A stretch of 64,000 bases of DNA from the NCBI GenBank assembly GCA_963804865.1, contig CAWDSH010000001.1, positions 620,001 through 684,000 on the forward strand, written 5' to 3'. The stretch is from CAVVEQ01 sp963804865 (GTDB lineage Bacteria > Chloroflexota > Anaerolineae > Anaerolineales > Anaerolineaceae). Of this stretch, positions 1-9,420 are shown piece after piece (positions within the stretch are counted from its first letter, which is position 1; each line of letters begins with the position of its first letter). Position numbers and translations under genes: made by a program. The notes under the pieces are model-generated. The model ran no database searches. It saw nothing but the letters and a program-made list of their open reading frames with translations, and had not been told where the DNA came from.

Positions 1-2
1 TT

Positions 3-1289
3 GATATTCCCCAACCACCACAATTCATTAATACTTTAATGAAACGGGAAGTACAACCTGTCCTTGGTCTAGACTTGCGTGGAGGGATTCAGGTTCTGCT
101 TGAGCCACCGGCTGGCACCACATTCACCCAAAAGAACCTGGAAGATGCTTCAAAGATCCTTGAAAACCGCAGCAATGGTTTGGGTGTGAGTGAAGTTGTC
201 TTTCAGATCGCAGGTGGAAAATACATCCTCGGAGAATTCCCGGGAATCTCGGATACTGAACAGGTTACCAATATTATCCATCAGACCGGGCTTTTGGAAT
301 TTGTTGATGCCGGCACAACTTACCTGGAACCGGACACCGTAGTCGAAACCGATTATGCGACAGCGCAAAACTCGGAGCCGACGATATCGACTGAGGCAGA
401 AGAAGCTGTTGTCTATCATACTGTCATGACTGGTGCAGATCTTACATCTGCTTCCGTTGGTGTGGATCCAAACGATCCCGAGCAACTCCCTTTTATCCAG
501 TTTGAATTATCCGATGCCGGTGCTCAGATTTTTAAAGAATATACAACAGCCAATGTGGACAAATATCTGGCGATCGTTCTTGATAAGCGGGTCATCTCCT
601 GCCCGGTCATCAATTCGGCCATTCCTGATGGACAGGGAATTATTCAAGGAAATTTTGACAGGGATTCTGCTAACAACCTTGCGACGGTGCTACGGTTTGG
701 CAGCCTTCCTGTGGCACTTGAGGTGGCGCAAAGCCGGCAGATTGGTCCCGTTCTTGGAGAAGCATCACTCCGCCAATCTCTGATAGCCGGGGCAATAGGT
801 TTTGCCCTGGTCGCATTATTCATGATCCTTTATTATCGCATGCCTGGTTTTCTCGCAGTTCTTGCGGTGATCATTTACGCATTGATCACATTTGCCATCT
901 ATAAACTATTACCTGTTACTCTGACCTTGCCTGGAATTGCAGGGTTTCTGCTGGCAACTGGTACTGCACTGGATGCAAACATCCTGATTTTTGAACGGTT
1001 AAAAGAAGAATTACGCAATGGAAGGACCTTGACCCAGGCAGTGGAATTAGGTTGGAAACGCGCATGGCCTTCCATACGCGATTCGAATATTGCTGCCATC
1101 ATCACCAGTGTAATTCTGTTCATTTTTGGATCTGCATATGGAGCGAGTATTGTGAAAGGATTTGCCGTCACCCTTTCATTGGGTGTGCTGGTCAGTCTTT
1201 TCACCGCGGTATTCATAGTCCGTACGTTCTTAAACATAGCCGTTGATTTTATTAATCCTACCAAACGCAATTTCTGGTTTGGACTTTAA
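3..1289 (+). CDS. secD: Protein translocase subunit SecD (5' end cut by window edge)
   Basis: SecD works with SecF in the cytoplasmic membrane to use the proton gradient to pull exported proteins through SecYEG. The open frame runs back through position 3 with no stop and encodes DIPQPPQFINTL before the first ATG at 39. That matches the usual SecD segment after the first membrane helix, so the true start lies upstream of the window. Visible marks are VLGLDLRGGIQVLLEP near the start, a large extracytoplasmic P1 region with FIQFELSDAGAQIF and LAIVLDKRVISCPVI, and five or six C-terminal membrane helices carrying GTALDANILIFERLKEEL. secF follows after 11 bases, as usual. Only the first helix is missing from view. 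Confidence 0.95.
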   Translation, partial: DIPQPPQFINTLMKREVQPVLGLDLRGGIQVLLEPPAGTTFTQKNLEDASKILENRSNGLGVSEVVFQIAGGKYILGEFPGISDTEQVTNIIHQTGLLEFVDAGTTYLEPDTVVETDYATAQNSEPTISTEAEEAVVYHTVMTGADLTSASVGVDPNDPEQLPFIQFELSDAGAQIFKEYTTANVDKYLAIVLDKRVISCPVINSAIPDGQGIIQGNFDRDSANNLATVLRFGSLPVALEVAQSRQIGPVLGEASLRQSLIAGAIGFALVALFMILYYRMPGFLAVLAVIIYALITFAIYKLLPVTLTLPGIAGFLLATGTALDANILIFERLKEELRNGRTLTQAVELGWKRAWPSIRDSNIAAIITSVILFIFGSAYGASIVKGFAVTLSLGVLVSLFTAVFIVRTFLNIAVDFINPTKRNFWFGL

Positions 1290-1300
1290 AGGATATTAAT

Positions 1301-2218
1301 ATGTTGAACATTCTTAGTAAACGTTATTTCTTTTTTGCCCTTTCACTAATCATCATCATCCCCGGGATGATACTGCTTGCGATCAATGGTCTGCCCCTTG
1401 CCATTGATTTTAAGGGCGGCACGCTTTTGGAAATCCAATTTTCATCCCTTCCACCGACGACCGCTGAGATCGTTGGCATTTATTCCATTCAAGGAATTGA
1501 TGATCCTCAAGTTCAAACCAGCGGAGAAAATACAATCATCATCCGTTCCTCATACCTCTCAGACGTCGCTATGAATACCATGATGACAGAAATCGAAAAA
1601 GAGTATGGCCAGATCACCATCATTCGCGCAGATACCGTTGGCCCTGCCATCAGTCAGCAGGTAACATCACAAGCATTACTGGCAGTAGCTATTGCTGCTC
1701 TGGCTGTGGTCATTTACATATTTTTTGCATTTCGAAAACTACCCAATGCCTTGCGATATGGTATCTGTGCCATTGCGGCTATGTTTCATGACATCCTGAT
1801 AGTATTATCACTGACCGCCTTTGGAGGATTATTCTTTGGCTGGCAAGTCGATTCCCTGTATTTGACAGCCCTTCTGACCGTTATCGGCTTCTCAACCCAG
1901 GATAAGATTGTCGTTTTCGATAGAATCCGGGAAAATTCGGGCATCTTGCGAAAATTGCCATACGAGAAACTAGTCAACCATTCTATTGTTCAAACACTTC
2001 AAAGATCGATTAATACGCAATTAATGACCGTTGAATTCATTCTTCTCGCCGTGGCTCTTTTTGGAGGCGTGACTTTGCGGGAATTTGCGGTAGTGTTATT
2101 GGTAGGTTTGTTCAGTGGTACCTACTCATCCATTTTTATCGCAGCACCAATCCTGGTTGTATGGGAGAATCAGGAATGGAAGAATTGGTTTAAGGGTAAG
2201 AAAACCAGTCTTGCATGA
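1301..2218 (+). CDS. secF: Protein translocase subunit SecF
   Basis: This is the partner of SecD in the accessory Sec translocase complex. The 305-aa length is normal for a stand-alone SecF. It has a first membrane helix at about residues 8-30, the DFKGGTLLEIQF motif just after it (the SecF form of D-F-x-G-G), a short external P1 domain, and five helices between about 120 and 290. The conserved loop reads FSTQDKIVVFDRIREN. An AAAGGA Shine-Dalgarno sequence stands 7 bases before the ATG. The gene is co-transcribed with secD and followed by a stem-loop terminator. Confidence 0.96.
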   Translation: MLNILSKRYFFFALSLIIIIPGMILLAINGLPLAIDFKGGTLLEIQFSSLPPTTAEIVGIYSIQGIDDPQVQTSGENTIIIRSSYLSDVAMNTMMTEIEKEYGQITIIRADTVGPAISQQVTSQALLAVAIAALAVVIYIFFAFRKLPNALRYGICAIAAMFHDILIVLSLTAFGGLFFGWQVDSLYLTALLTVIGFSTQDKIVVFDRIRENSGILRKLPYEKLVNHSIVQTLQRSINTQLMTVEFILLAVALFGGVTLREFAVVLLVGLFSGTYSSIFIAAPILVVWENQEWKNWFKGKKTSLA

Positions 2219-2250
2219 AACAAGGGGTAAAAGAACAAGTTAACATTGAA

Positions 2251-2284
2251 AAGGTTCTGACTGCAAAGGTCAGACCTTTTTATT
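2251..2284 (+). terminator. Rho-independent terminator of secDF
   Basis: AAGGTTCTGAC pairs with GTCAGACCTT (one bulged T in the left arm) and is followed by TTTT. It lies 32 bases after the secF stop codon and 68 bases before the next gene. Confidence 0.8.
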
Positions 2285-2351
2285 TCTGGAAGAAATATTA
2301 TAAAATTGGATAAGCATGACCTTGGTAAAAGAAATCAATACGGAGGATTAA

Positions 2352-3371
2352 ATGCGTAAAGATGTGGTCTTGGTAACAGGTGCAAACGGGGAAATCGGAC
2401 ATGGATTGATCTCTTATCTTGGTGAGAAAAATGATTGCTGTGTGATTGCGCTGGATGTACAACCATTGGATGAAAACCTTTCTTCATCAGTGGAACGATT
2501 CATCCAGGGAGATATCCTCGACAATATGCTGCTTGGAAGGTTGGTAGCAGAATATGAAATCCGCACCATCTACCATCTTGCATCTATCTTATCGACAAAA
2601 GCTGAATATAATCCCGAAACAGCTCACAAGGTAAACGTTGAAGGCACACTTAATCTATTACGCTTGGGAGTTGAGCAGGCCCAATGGCAAGGCAAACCAG
2701 TAAAATTCATCTACCCCAGTTCGATAGCTGCATACGGTCTGCCCAATCTAACCATTAAAGATTCCGCAGGTAGAGTCAAGGAAACAGAATGGGTGGATCC
2801 GATCACCATGTACGGCTGCAATAAGTTATATTGCGAACATCTGGGTCGTTATTACACGCGTCACTTCCGCCAACTTGCAGCGGATAGACCCAAGAATTCG
2901 ATCGATTTCCGCTGCTTGCGTTTCCCAGGATTGATCAGCGCTGTCACCACCCCGACTGGGGGCACAAGTGATTACGGCCCCGAAATGCTTCATAACGCTG
3001 CCCTGGGGAAAGCCTATGCATGTTTTGTGCGGGAGGATACCCGCCTTCCTTTTATGGTTATGCCGGATGCAATAAAAGCGTTGATTAAACTCTGGGAGGC
3101 TCCCCGGGAGTCTTTAAGCCAGTTGGTCTATAACGTCACCAGTTTCAGTCCGACAGCCGGCGATTTTTTCTCAATTGTTAAAAAAGCATTTCCCAAAGCC
3201 GAAGTCACTTTTGCACCCCATCTCAGTAGACAAGCCATAGTGGATAGTTGGCCGGCAGACGTGGACGACTCGGCTGCACGCAAAGATTGGGGTTGGCAGC
3301 CGGATTTCGACCAGAAACGCGCTTTTGAAGAATATCTCATCCCTGCCATTATTAAACGATATAGCCAATGA
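2352..3371 (+). CDS. L-threonine 3-dehydrogenase, SDR (epimerase-like) type
   Basis: This enzyme oxidises L-threonine to 2-amino-3-oxobutyrate with NAD+. It belongs to the extended SDR family used by animals and some bacteria, not the zinc-dependent MDR family. The 339-aa protein has the Rossmann motif GANGEIG at 10-15, SSIAAYG at 123-129 and the catalytic Tyr154-x3-Lys158 in YGCNK. The family-specific segments RFPGLISAVTTPTGGTSDYG, DTRLPFMVMPDA and DSWPADVDDSAARKDWGW distinguish it from sugar epimerases. A GGAGG ribosome site precedes the ATG. The usual partner, 2-amino-3-ketobutyrate CoA ligase (kbl), is not adjacent. Glycine made from the product would feed the SHMT/GcvT protein encoded at 34.9 kb; that link is inferred. 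Confidence 0.88.
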   Translation: MRKDVVLVTGANGEIGHGLISYLGEKNDCCVIALDVQPLDENLSSSVERFIQGDILDNMLLGRLVAEYEIRTIYHLASILSTKAEYNPETAHKVNVEGTLNLLRLGVEQAQWQGKPVKFIYPSSIAAYGLPNLTIKDSAGRVKETEWVDPITMYGCNKLYCEHLGRYYTRHFRQLAADRPKNSIDFRCLRFPGLISAVTTPTGGTSDYGPEMLHNAALGKAYACFVREDTRLPFMVMPDAIKALIKLWEAPRESLSQLVYNVTSFSPTAGDFFSIVKKAFPKAEVTFAPHLSRQAIVDSWPADVDDSAARKDWGWQPDFDQKRAFEEYLIPAIIKRYSQ

Positions 3372-3414
3372 GTTCATGTATAATGATTATTAATAAATAG
3401 CGAAAGGGATCATT

Positions 3415-3963
3415 ATGTCAGAAGAGGCCGTAAAAAGTGCGACACCAGTAGGTCCGGATGAAAAATCATATGCTGTAATGGGATATTTGCAGGATGGTGT
3501 TGTCTGGGGAAATGCAGTCATCAAAGAGCAAATTAGGATCAGTACCTGGCTGCGGACATCCGCTGCTCCAGATTTCCTCACACTCTATGAAGGCAAATAC
3601 CTGAACACAACCGGCGGGGCAAATCAAAAACCAATTAGCTTTCCTGAATTGCATGTCCCTACAAAGTCCGTCCTCGGTTTTCATGCCATTCCCCCGTATG
3701 CAGATCCGCTTGATTATGATCCAACGGAGGAAAACCGGAGAATGGATCCCGTAAGCGTGCTCGTTGGTAGTTTCCGTTTTGATGCATTCATCCGCCTTTC
3801 TGCCATTTCAACCATGGGTAAATATATTGAAGTCACTCGTGAAGAATTTTCTCTCCTATATGATTTGAGTATCACCTGTCTCACAATACCCACTTTGGGA
3901 ACAATGAAAGTACCTTTTGCGATCGTTCGCCAACAACTTGTCAATTGGTGCAAACGACCTTAA
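3415..3963 (+). CDS. Conserved protein of unknown function (182 aa)
   Basis: I do not recognise a named family. The protein has no signal peptide or membrane segment and reads like a compact beta-rich cytosolic protein: alternating hydrophobic strands (YAVMGYLQDGVVWGNAVI, SVLVGSFRFDAFIRLS) and the fixed-looking block HAIPPYADPLDYDPTEENRR in the middle. AAAGGG stands 7 bases before the ATG. It lies 43 bases after threonine dehydrogenase and 79 bases before the next gene, so it may be transcribed with either. From memory, similar short proteins occur widely in Anaerolineae, but this cannot be verified from the sequence alone. Confidence 0.75.
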   Translation: MSEEAVKSATPVGPDEKSYAVMGYLQDGVVWGNAVIKEQIRISTWLRTSAAPDFLTLYEGKYLNTTGGANQKPISFPELHVPTKSVLGFHAIPPYADPLDYDPTEENRRMDPVSVLVGSFRFDAFIRLSAISTMGKYIEVTREEFSLLYDLSITCLTIPTLGTMKVPFAIVRQQLVNWCKRP

Positions 3964-4042
3964 TACCCATATTAGATAATTGTCTTAATTGTTTCAAGAA
4001 TCATTTTGACCATAGATCTATTCATTTTCTGGAGAAGGGATA

Positions 4043-5023
4043 ATGAATAATAAGCTGGTATTCATTACGCGTAAGATCCATGATTCTGTTATTGATAAAA
4101 TCAGCCGCTATGCAGATGTCGATGTATGGCCTGACTCAGAACCTCCCACCGAACAAATCCTGATTGAAAAAATTAAGGACTGCGCAGGTTTATACACTTT
4201 ACTCACAGACCCAATAACGAAGGAAGTAATTTACGCTGCTGATCCTGATCTTAAAGTTATCAGTCAGATGGCAGTGGGTGTTGACAATATAGATTTATCA
4301 GCCGCTAACAAAAAAAGGATTCCGGTGGGTCACACACCCGGGATTTTAACCGAGACCACTGCAGATTTCACCTGGTCGTTGATATTATCAATGGCGCGCA
4401 GGGTCGTTGAGGCGAATAACGAAGTCCGCGCCGGGATCTGGCGGCCTTGGGGACCCGATGTGTTATGCGGATTGGATGTCCACAATTCCACACTTGGAAT
4501 AATTGGACTTGGGCGTATCGGTAAAGCTGTAGCCAGGCGGGCTGCTGGATTTTCAATGAAGATCCTATATTATGAACCGGAGCCAAATCCTGATGCTGAA
4601 AAGGAACTTGGGGTGAAGTATGCGTCCCTGGACAAGTTATTAACCCAATCGGATTTTATTACTTTACATGTTTACCTGTCCGATACAACCAGACACTTGA
4701 TAAGCAGAGATCAACTGATTATGATGAAATCCACTGCAATCCTCGTCAATACTTCTCGCGGTGCGATTATTGATATTGATGAATTGTATTTGGCTTTAAA
4801 GAGTAACAAGATCCGTGCAGCCGCTCTCGATGTCTTTGAGCCTGAACCAGTACCTCAAGATCACCCCATCCTGAAATTGAATAACCTCATATTAACCCCG
4901 CATATAGCCAGTGCCAGTGAACAAACACGCTATAAAATGCAAGACATGGCGGCGGATAATCTAATAGCAGGGCTTAAGGGTGAACACCTGCCATATTGTG
5001 CAAACCCAGAAGTGTATAAATAA
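4043..5023 (+). CDS. D-isomer-specific 2-hydroxyacid dehydrogenase, glyoxylate/hydroxypyruvate reductase type
   Basis: It reduces a 2-keto acid with NAD(P)H. Residues 155-160 give the nucleotide-binding GLGRIG, and the catalytic triad of the family is complete: Arg239 in NTSRG, Glu266 in DVFEPEP and His287 in TPHIAS. The segments VGVDNIDLSAANK and GHTPGILTETTADFTWSLIL resemble glyoxylate reductase (GyaR) and hydroxypyruvate reductase more than phosphoglycerate dehydrogenase, and no ACT domain follows; 326 aa is the normal length. It is convergent with D-glycerate 2-kinase, 20 bases away, which fits the pathway hydroxypyruvate to D-glycerate to 2-phosphoglycerate. The precise substrate is inferred. 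A GGAGAAGGG ribosome site precedes the ATG. Confidence 0.9.
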   Translation: MNNKLVFITRKIHDSVIDKISRYADVDVWPDSEPPTEQILIEKIKDCAGLYTLLTDPITKEVIYAADPDLKVISQMAVGVDNIDLSAANKKRIPVGHTPGILTETTADFTWSLILSMARRVVEANNEVRAGIWRPWGPDVLCGLDVHNSTLGIIGLGRIGKAVARRAAGFSMKILYYEPEPNPDAEKELGVKYASLDKLLTQSDFITLHVYLSDTTRHLISRDQLIMMKSTAILVNTSRGAIIDIDELYLALKSNKIRAAALDVFEPEPVPQDHPILKLNNLILTPHIASASEQTRYKMQDMAADNLIAGLKGEHLPYCANPEVYK

Positions 5024-5043
5024 TAAATAAGAACCTGTTCCGA

Positions 5044-6420
5044 TTAACTGCTTGGGGGAATGTAGAGGAAAACTAGATCCATGACATTGGTTCCCGTGGA
5101 ACCAGTTTTAATTAAGGAATCAAGTCGATTGAAATAAATATAAGAATTATTATTTGCTAAAAATGATTCGGGTTGCATTCCCAGCTTGAGTCCATCCTTG
5201 TAGGTTTCGCCAGTAACGATTGCACCAGCAGCATCTGTTGGACCGTCTTCACCATCAGTGGCAAATGTGATTATTGCTGCATTGTTGACTCCATCCATAA
5301 CCCGTACCGCCCCAAGTGCCACCTCAAGATTTCGTCCTCCCACCCCATCCCCCGATTTCGTCACCGTTGTTTCTCCACCACCGATTATTATTTTCCCTTT
5401 ACCCCCGATCGATTCTACTTTGGAAATTTTGCAAATCTTTTCTGCCAGTATTTTGCCAACGTCACGAGCTTCTCCGGTTAATGGCACTCCGAGCGCTATA
5501 GACTCATAACCCAAATCCCTGGCTCTTTGGACCGCATGATCCACTGCCATGGTGTTATTGGCAATGATATGGTTGGATATTCTTTGAAAAATCGGGGCAT
5601 TCTCCTTGAGAGTCTCCAGAATCTTCCCATCCATCCCTTCCCTGATTACTTTGGTGATATTTGCGGGAATGTGATCGACGATACGATATTTCTCAAACAC
5701 CTGCCAGGCATCAAAAAATGTGCTGGGATCTGGAGAAGTGGGGCCTGATGCAATCACCGATAATGGATCACCGACAACATCGGATATGATCAGTGAAATT
5801 ATCCTGGCACCATTAACCATCCTTATCAGGCCGCCACCTTTTACTCGATCAAGATGTTTCCGGACAGAATTGATCTCGTTGATCGTTGCCCCACAAGCCA
5901 ATAATGTTCTCGTTACAGATTGAATATCCTCAAGGGATATCCCATTAACAGGAGCAGCCATCAAAGCTGATGCACCTCCCGAAATCAGGCAGATCACCAA
6001 ATCCCGGGGTGAACAAGGTTGTAAAAGAGTTAGCAACTGTTTTGTTGCGTCAAGACTGTTGTTTCCAGGGACAGGATGATCCCCTAGAAAGATGGATATT
6101 CTATGCTTTTTCAATTCGGAAAAATTACCCGGTAACTTTTTAGTGATTACCAAGCCTGAAGTGATCTCTTCCCCCAATATATTAAATAATCCGGTTGCCA
6201 TCCCGGCAGACGCCTTCCCCGCCCCACACGCGATAATCAATTCACCTTTCTTTTTCTTGCCAATCTCATTTATGGATATTTGGACTTCATTTAGCTGCAT
6301 TCCCCTTTCAACGGATTTTCTTGGATCCACAGCATCCAACGCAGACTGAATGATCAGGGATAAATCCTGGAAATGTGATACGGAATCGAATACTGAAGGA
6401 ATAAATCGATGGATTACCAT
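5044..6420 (-). CDS. D-glycerate 2-kinase (GK-II / MOFRL family)
   Basis: It phosphorylates D-glycerate to 2-phosphoglycerate, returning serine- or glyoxylate-derived carbon to glycolysis. The 458-aa protein has the N-terminal DUF4147 domain with GAGKASAGMATGL and the loop ISGGASALMAAP. The MOFRL C-terminal domain starts at about residue 340 with GGGETTVTKSGDGVGGRNLE and FATDGEDGPTDAAGA. These features separate it from the GarK/GlxK class. The partner dehydrogenase is convergent on the other strand. The start at 6420 has only a weak AGG ribosome site. Confidence 0.9.
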   Translation of the reverse strand: MVIHRFIPSVFDSVSHFQDLSLIIQSALDAVDPRKSVERGMQLNEVQISINEIGKKKKGELIIACGAGKASAGMATGLFNILGEEITSGLVITKKLPGNFSELKKHRISIFLGDHPVPGNNSLDATKQLLTLLQPCSPRDLVICLISGGASALMAAPVNGISLEDIQSVTRTLLACGATINEINSVRKHLDRVKGGGLIRMVNGARIISLIISDVVGDPLSVIASGPTSPDPSTFFDAWQVFEKYRIVDHIPANITKVIREGMDGKILETLKENAPIFQRISNHIIANNTMAVDHAVQRARDLGYESIALGVPLTGEARDVGKILAEKICKISKVESIGGKGKIIIGGGETTVTKSGDGVGGRNLEVALGAVRVMDGVNNAAIITFATDGEDGPTDAAGAIVTGETYKDGLKLGMQPESFLANNNSYIYFNRLDSLIKTGSTGTNVMDLVFLYIPPSS

Positions 6421-6597
6421 AATGACCTGATTTTCAGAATTATGATAAAAATACTACCAAATCAGTACATTCGTTTTACCTAAGATGCGTAAAATAAGAG
6501 GATATTAAGAATACATTTTATCTTACAAATGAATTCTGCTTTTATATTTCTTAAATATAAAATACAATTGATTATTCAATGATCTGGAGGAAAACGC

Positions 6598-8709
6598 ATG
6601 GATAAAGCAGTACTCGATGGATTGATGAGACCGAAGTCCGTGGCAATTATTGGAGCTTCAGCAACTCCTGGAAAGATCGGTCATACAGTTGTTAAGAATT
6701 TGATCGAAGGTGGATACAAGGGAGGACTTTATCCAATCAATTTGGAAGCCGACGAAATCCTTGGAAAAAAGGTTTACCGTTCGGTTTTGGATGTTCCAGA
6801 TCCCATTGATGCCGCCATCATCACCATTCCGGCGAAATTTGTTGCCGGCTCTTTGGAAGAATGTGGGAAAAAAGGCGTCAAGGGATTGATCATCATTACC
6901 TCCGGTTTTTCAGAAGTTGGAGACCGCGAATTGGAAGATGAGCTTGTCCGCATCGCGCACAAGCATAATATGTGTATCCTTGGTCCAAATATTGTCGGAT
7001 TGCTCTCCAACTCGGATAAATTTAATGGCTCATTTGCCCCCTGCCTGCCACTCGAAGGAAAATCCTCGCTGGTAACCCAATCCGGTGCGCTTTTAATTGC
7101 GATCGATGCTGCCACCTATACCCGCCGCATTGGATTTGAAAAACTCGTTTCCATCGGAAATATGTGTGATGTGGATATCGCAGATATGGTTACCTGGCTT
7201 GACCAAGATCCCACAACGTATTGCATCGCCCTTCATATTGAAGGGCTGAAAGATGGGCGTCGTTTTATCGAAGCGTGCCAGAAAGCCTCTAAACCCATCA
7301 TCGCTTTAAAAGCAGGAGTTTCAGAGCATGGTGCTGCTGCAGCCGCCTCACATACGGGATCTCTTGCCGGTGCTACCAAAATTTATGGTGCAGCCTTCCA
7401 ACAGGCTGGGGTGATCCAGGCACAGGACTTGAATGATCTTTTTTATCGGACTCAAGTGCTCTCCATGCAGCCGCCGATGCGGGGAGAAAAAATGTTGATT
7501 CTCACCAACGGTGGAGGTGTGGGTGTTTTAGCCACCGATGCAGCAGAAAAATATGGCATCCCGCTTCAATTTGCTCCCGGGGATGTTCAGGAAGAGCTGC
7601 GCAAGCATATGCCTGCTTATGGATCGGCCAAGAATCCTGTAGACATGACTGGCATGGCTGGCAATGAATGGTACAAGATAACTACGCAATATTCAATTGC
7701 CCACCCCTGGGTGGATGGTCTTTGTGTTCTTTATTGCGAAACGGCCATCACAAATCCCGAAGAAATCGCCCGCGCCATCAAAGAAGGGTTGGACGCATCA
7801 GGGATCAAAGATAAACCGATCACTGCCAGTTTCGTAGGGGGTGAGAGATCTGATCGAGCCGTGCAGTGGCTGGTTGAGAATGGCATTCCAGCATATGGTG
7901 CTCCAGATATTGCGGTCAATGCAATGGCAGCCTTGCATGAGTTTAATCAAATCAAAAAACTTGTCAATGAACCAGGTGTAGCATGCAAGGGAACAGAGAA
8001 AGAAAAAGCCCTTAAAGTCATTTCTATCGCCAGGAATGAAGGACGAGGATCGCTAACTGAGATCGAGGCAAAACAAGTCTTCGAAGCTTATGGCTTACCG
8101 GTGACTACCACTTCCCTTGCCAAATCTGAAGATGAGGCTGTCCAGCTAGCCAAAAAAACTGGCTTCCCTGTTGTTATGAAAATCGTATCACCGGAAATAC
8201 TTCATAAATCAGATGCAGGTGGTGTAAAAGTTAACATCAAGGACGAAGCTGCGGTTCGGGAAGCGTATCGCGTGATCCTTGAAAACTGCAAGGCATATAA
8301 GGCGGAAGCCAAGATTCATGGTATTGCAGTTCAGGAGATGGCTCCATGGGGAACTGAGGTCATTCTGGGATCGGTCAATGATGCATCCTTTGGCCCAACG
8401 GTCATGTTTGGATTGGGCGGTATTTTCGTCGAAGTTCTTAAGGATGTAACATTCCGCGTCGCGCCAGTGTCTTCAGGTCAGGCAAAACGCATGATCACCG
8501 AGATCAGGGGAGCACCCATCCTCGCTGGAGCGCGTGGTGAAGCTCCCCGCGATCGTGCAGCACTTGCTGATACGATTTGCAAATACTCAGCCATGATCCT
8601 TGATTTGATGGATGAAATCGCTGAATCTGACGCCAATCCCGTACTGGTCTATGAAGAGGGAAAAGGTATCAAAGTAGTCGATGCAAGGATTATCTTGAAG
8701 AAGAAATAA
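6598..8709 (+). CDS. ADP-forming acyl-CoA (acetyl-CoA) synthetase, fused alpha-beta
   Basis: The enzyme converts acyl-CoA, ADP and phosphate to the free acid, CoA and ATP, a substrate-level phosphorylation step common in fermenters. At 703 aa it is the one-chain form of the archaeal alpha and beta subunits. Residues 1 to about 130 are the CoA-binding Rossmann domain (SVAIIGASATPGKIGHTVV). The phosphohistidine is His252 in AAASHTGSLAG. The C-terminal third (about 480-703) is an ATP-grasp domain with FPVVMKIVSPEILHKSDAGG and EMAPWGTEVILG. A GGAGG site precedes the ATG and a clear terminator follows. The preferred acyl group cannot be read from the sequence. Confidence 0.9.
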   Translation: MDKAVLDGLMRPKSVAIIGASATPGKIGHTVVKNLIEGGYKGGLYPINLEADEILGKKVYRSVLDVPDPIDAAIITIPAKFVAGSLEECGKKGVKGLIIITSGFSEVGDRELEDELVRIAHKHNMCILGPNIVGLLSNSDKFNGSFAPCLPLEGKSSLVTQSGALLIAIDAATYTRRIGFEKLVSIGNMCDVDIADMVTWLDQDPTTYCIALHIEGLKDGRRFIEACQKASKPIIALKAGVSEHGAAAAASHTGSLAGATKIYGAAFQQAGVIQAQDLNDLFYRTQVLSMQPPMRGEKMLILTNGGGVGVLATDAAEKYGIPLQFAPGDVQEELRKHMPAYGSAKNPVDMTGMAGNEWYKITTQYSIAHPWVDGLCVLYCETAITNPEEIARAIKEGLDASGIKDKPITASFVGGERSDRAVQWLVENGIPAYGAPDIAVNAMAALHEFNQIKKLVNEPGVACKGTEKEKALKVISIARNEGRGSLTEIEAKQVFEAYGLPVTTTSLAKSEDEAVQLAKKTGFPVVMKIVSPEILHKSDAGGVKVNIKDEAAVREAYRVILENCKAYKAEAKIHGIAVQEMAPWGTEVILGSVNDASFGPTVMFGLGGIFVEVLKDVTFRVAPVSSGQAKRMITEIRGAPILAGARGEAPRDRAALADTICKYSAMILDLMDEIAESDANPVLVYEEGKGIKVVDARIILKKK

Positions 8710-8727
8710 TATTGGCCATGAATAGAG

Positions 8728-8760
8728 AAACAGGGTCGAGAACATCTACCCTGTTTTTTA
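8728..8760 (+). terminator. Rho-independent terminator
   Basis: AAACAGGGT pairs with ACCCTGTTT around an 11-base loop and runs into TTTTTT. It ends the acyl-CoA synthetase transcript and overlaps the last codon of the convergent minus-strand gene. Confidence 0.85.
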
Positions 8761-9183
8761 TTTTTGGTTAATGCTTTTGATCAAAGAATCCCAGGCACCT
8801 ACCCAGGGTTGCCCCAGTCGATTCTTTTCAGCAATCTTCACCTTTCCCAGTTTTTGGCCGATCTTTGCAGTCAAGCGGGCTACCTCTCCCCATTCTTCAG
8901 TCAGTAATGCAGCTCTTAATTGGATGCCCAATTGCCCTGTCCAATCCCAGTCCAACCGGAAACGATCCGCCTTGATCCAGTAACCTCTTTTTTCCCAGGC
9001 AGCAACGGAGTGATCAACGGTGGCAGAAATGGCGTCGAGAGCTAAAACCATGTATGCCACCAAATCCTTTGTGGTTGCATTGGGTTCTCTCTGCCTGAGA
9101 AGTTCGCGTAAAGCAAGGACGACTGTTTTGGACAATCTCGTCCGGTCTTTTCCTGCATTTTCATAATTAATAATTCTGCTCAA
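8758..9183 (-). CDS. Conserved protein of unknown function (141 aa)
   Basis: No named family is recognised. The predicted protein is soluble and mainly helical, with a hydrophobic middle helix (LVAYMVLALDAISATVDHSV) followed by AAWEKRGYWIKADRFRLDW, a Trp/Arg-rich block that looks conserved. The start is TTG at 9183, chosen because AGGAG stands five bases before it. It runs toward the acyl-CoA synthetase gene and shares its terminator region. Nothing in the context shows a role. Confidence 0.7.
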   Translation of the reverse strand: MSRIINYENAGKDRTRLSKTVVLALRELLRQREPNATTKDLVAYMVLALDAISATVDHSVAAWEKRGYWIKADRFRLDWDWTGQLGIQLRAALLTEEWGEVARLTAKIGQKLGKVKIAEKNRLGQPWVGAWDSLIKSINQK

Positions 9184-9252
9184 TCCAGCTCCTCAAATAT
9201 TCATAATGACAGGTAATTATAAGGGAATTTATTGGGAATATCTGGTCAAATA

Positions 9253-9281
9253 TTGTCAAATCCTTTCAATCAAGCTATAAT
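9253..9281 (+). promoter_or_regulatory. Sigma-70 type promoter of tRNA-Pro
   Basis: TTGTCA at 9253-9258 and TATAAT at 9276-9281 are separated by exactly 17 bases, and the tRNA begins 14 bases after the -10 box. This is one of the clearest promoters in the window. Confidence 0.85.
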
Positions 9282-9294
9282 TCCGATCGTAATT

Positions 9295-9372
<78 letters not shown>

Positions 9373-9374
9373 GA

Positions 9375-9420
9375 AACCGCTTACATTGCTGATTGTCGCA
9401 AGTAAGCGGTTCATGTTTTT
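9375..9420 (+). terminator. Terminator of tRNA-Pro
   Basis: AACCGCTTAC (9375-9384) pairs perfectly with GTAAGCGGTT (9402-9411), followed by CATG and TTTTT. It starts two bases after the encoded CCA. Confidence 0.8.
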
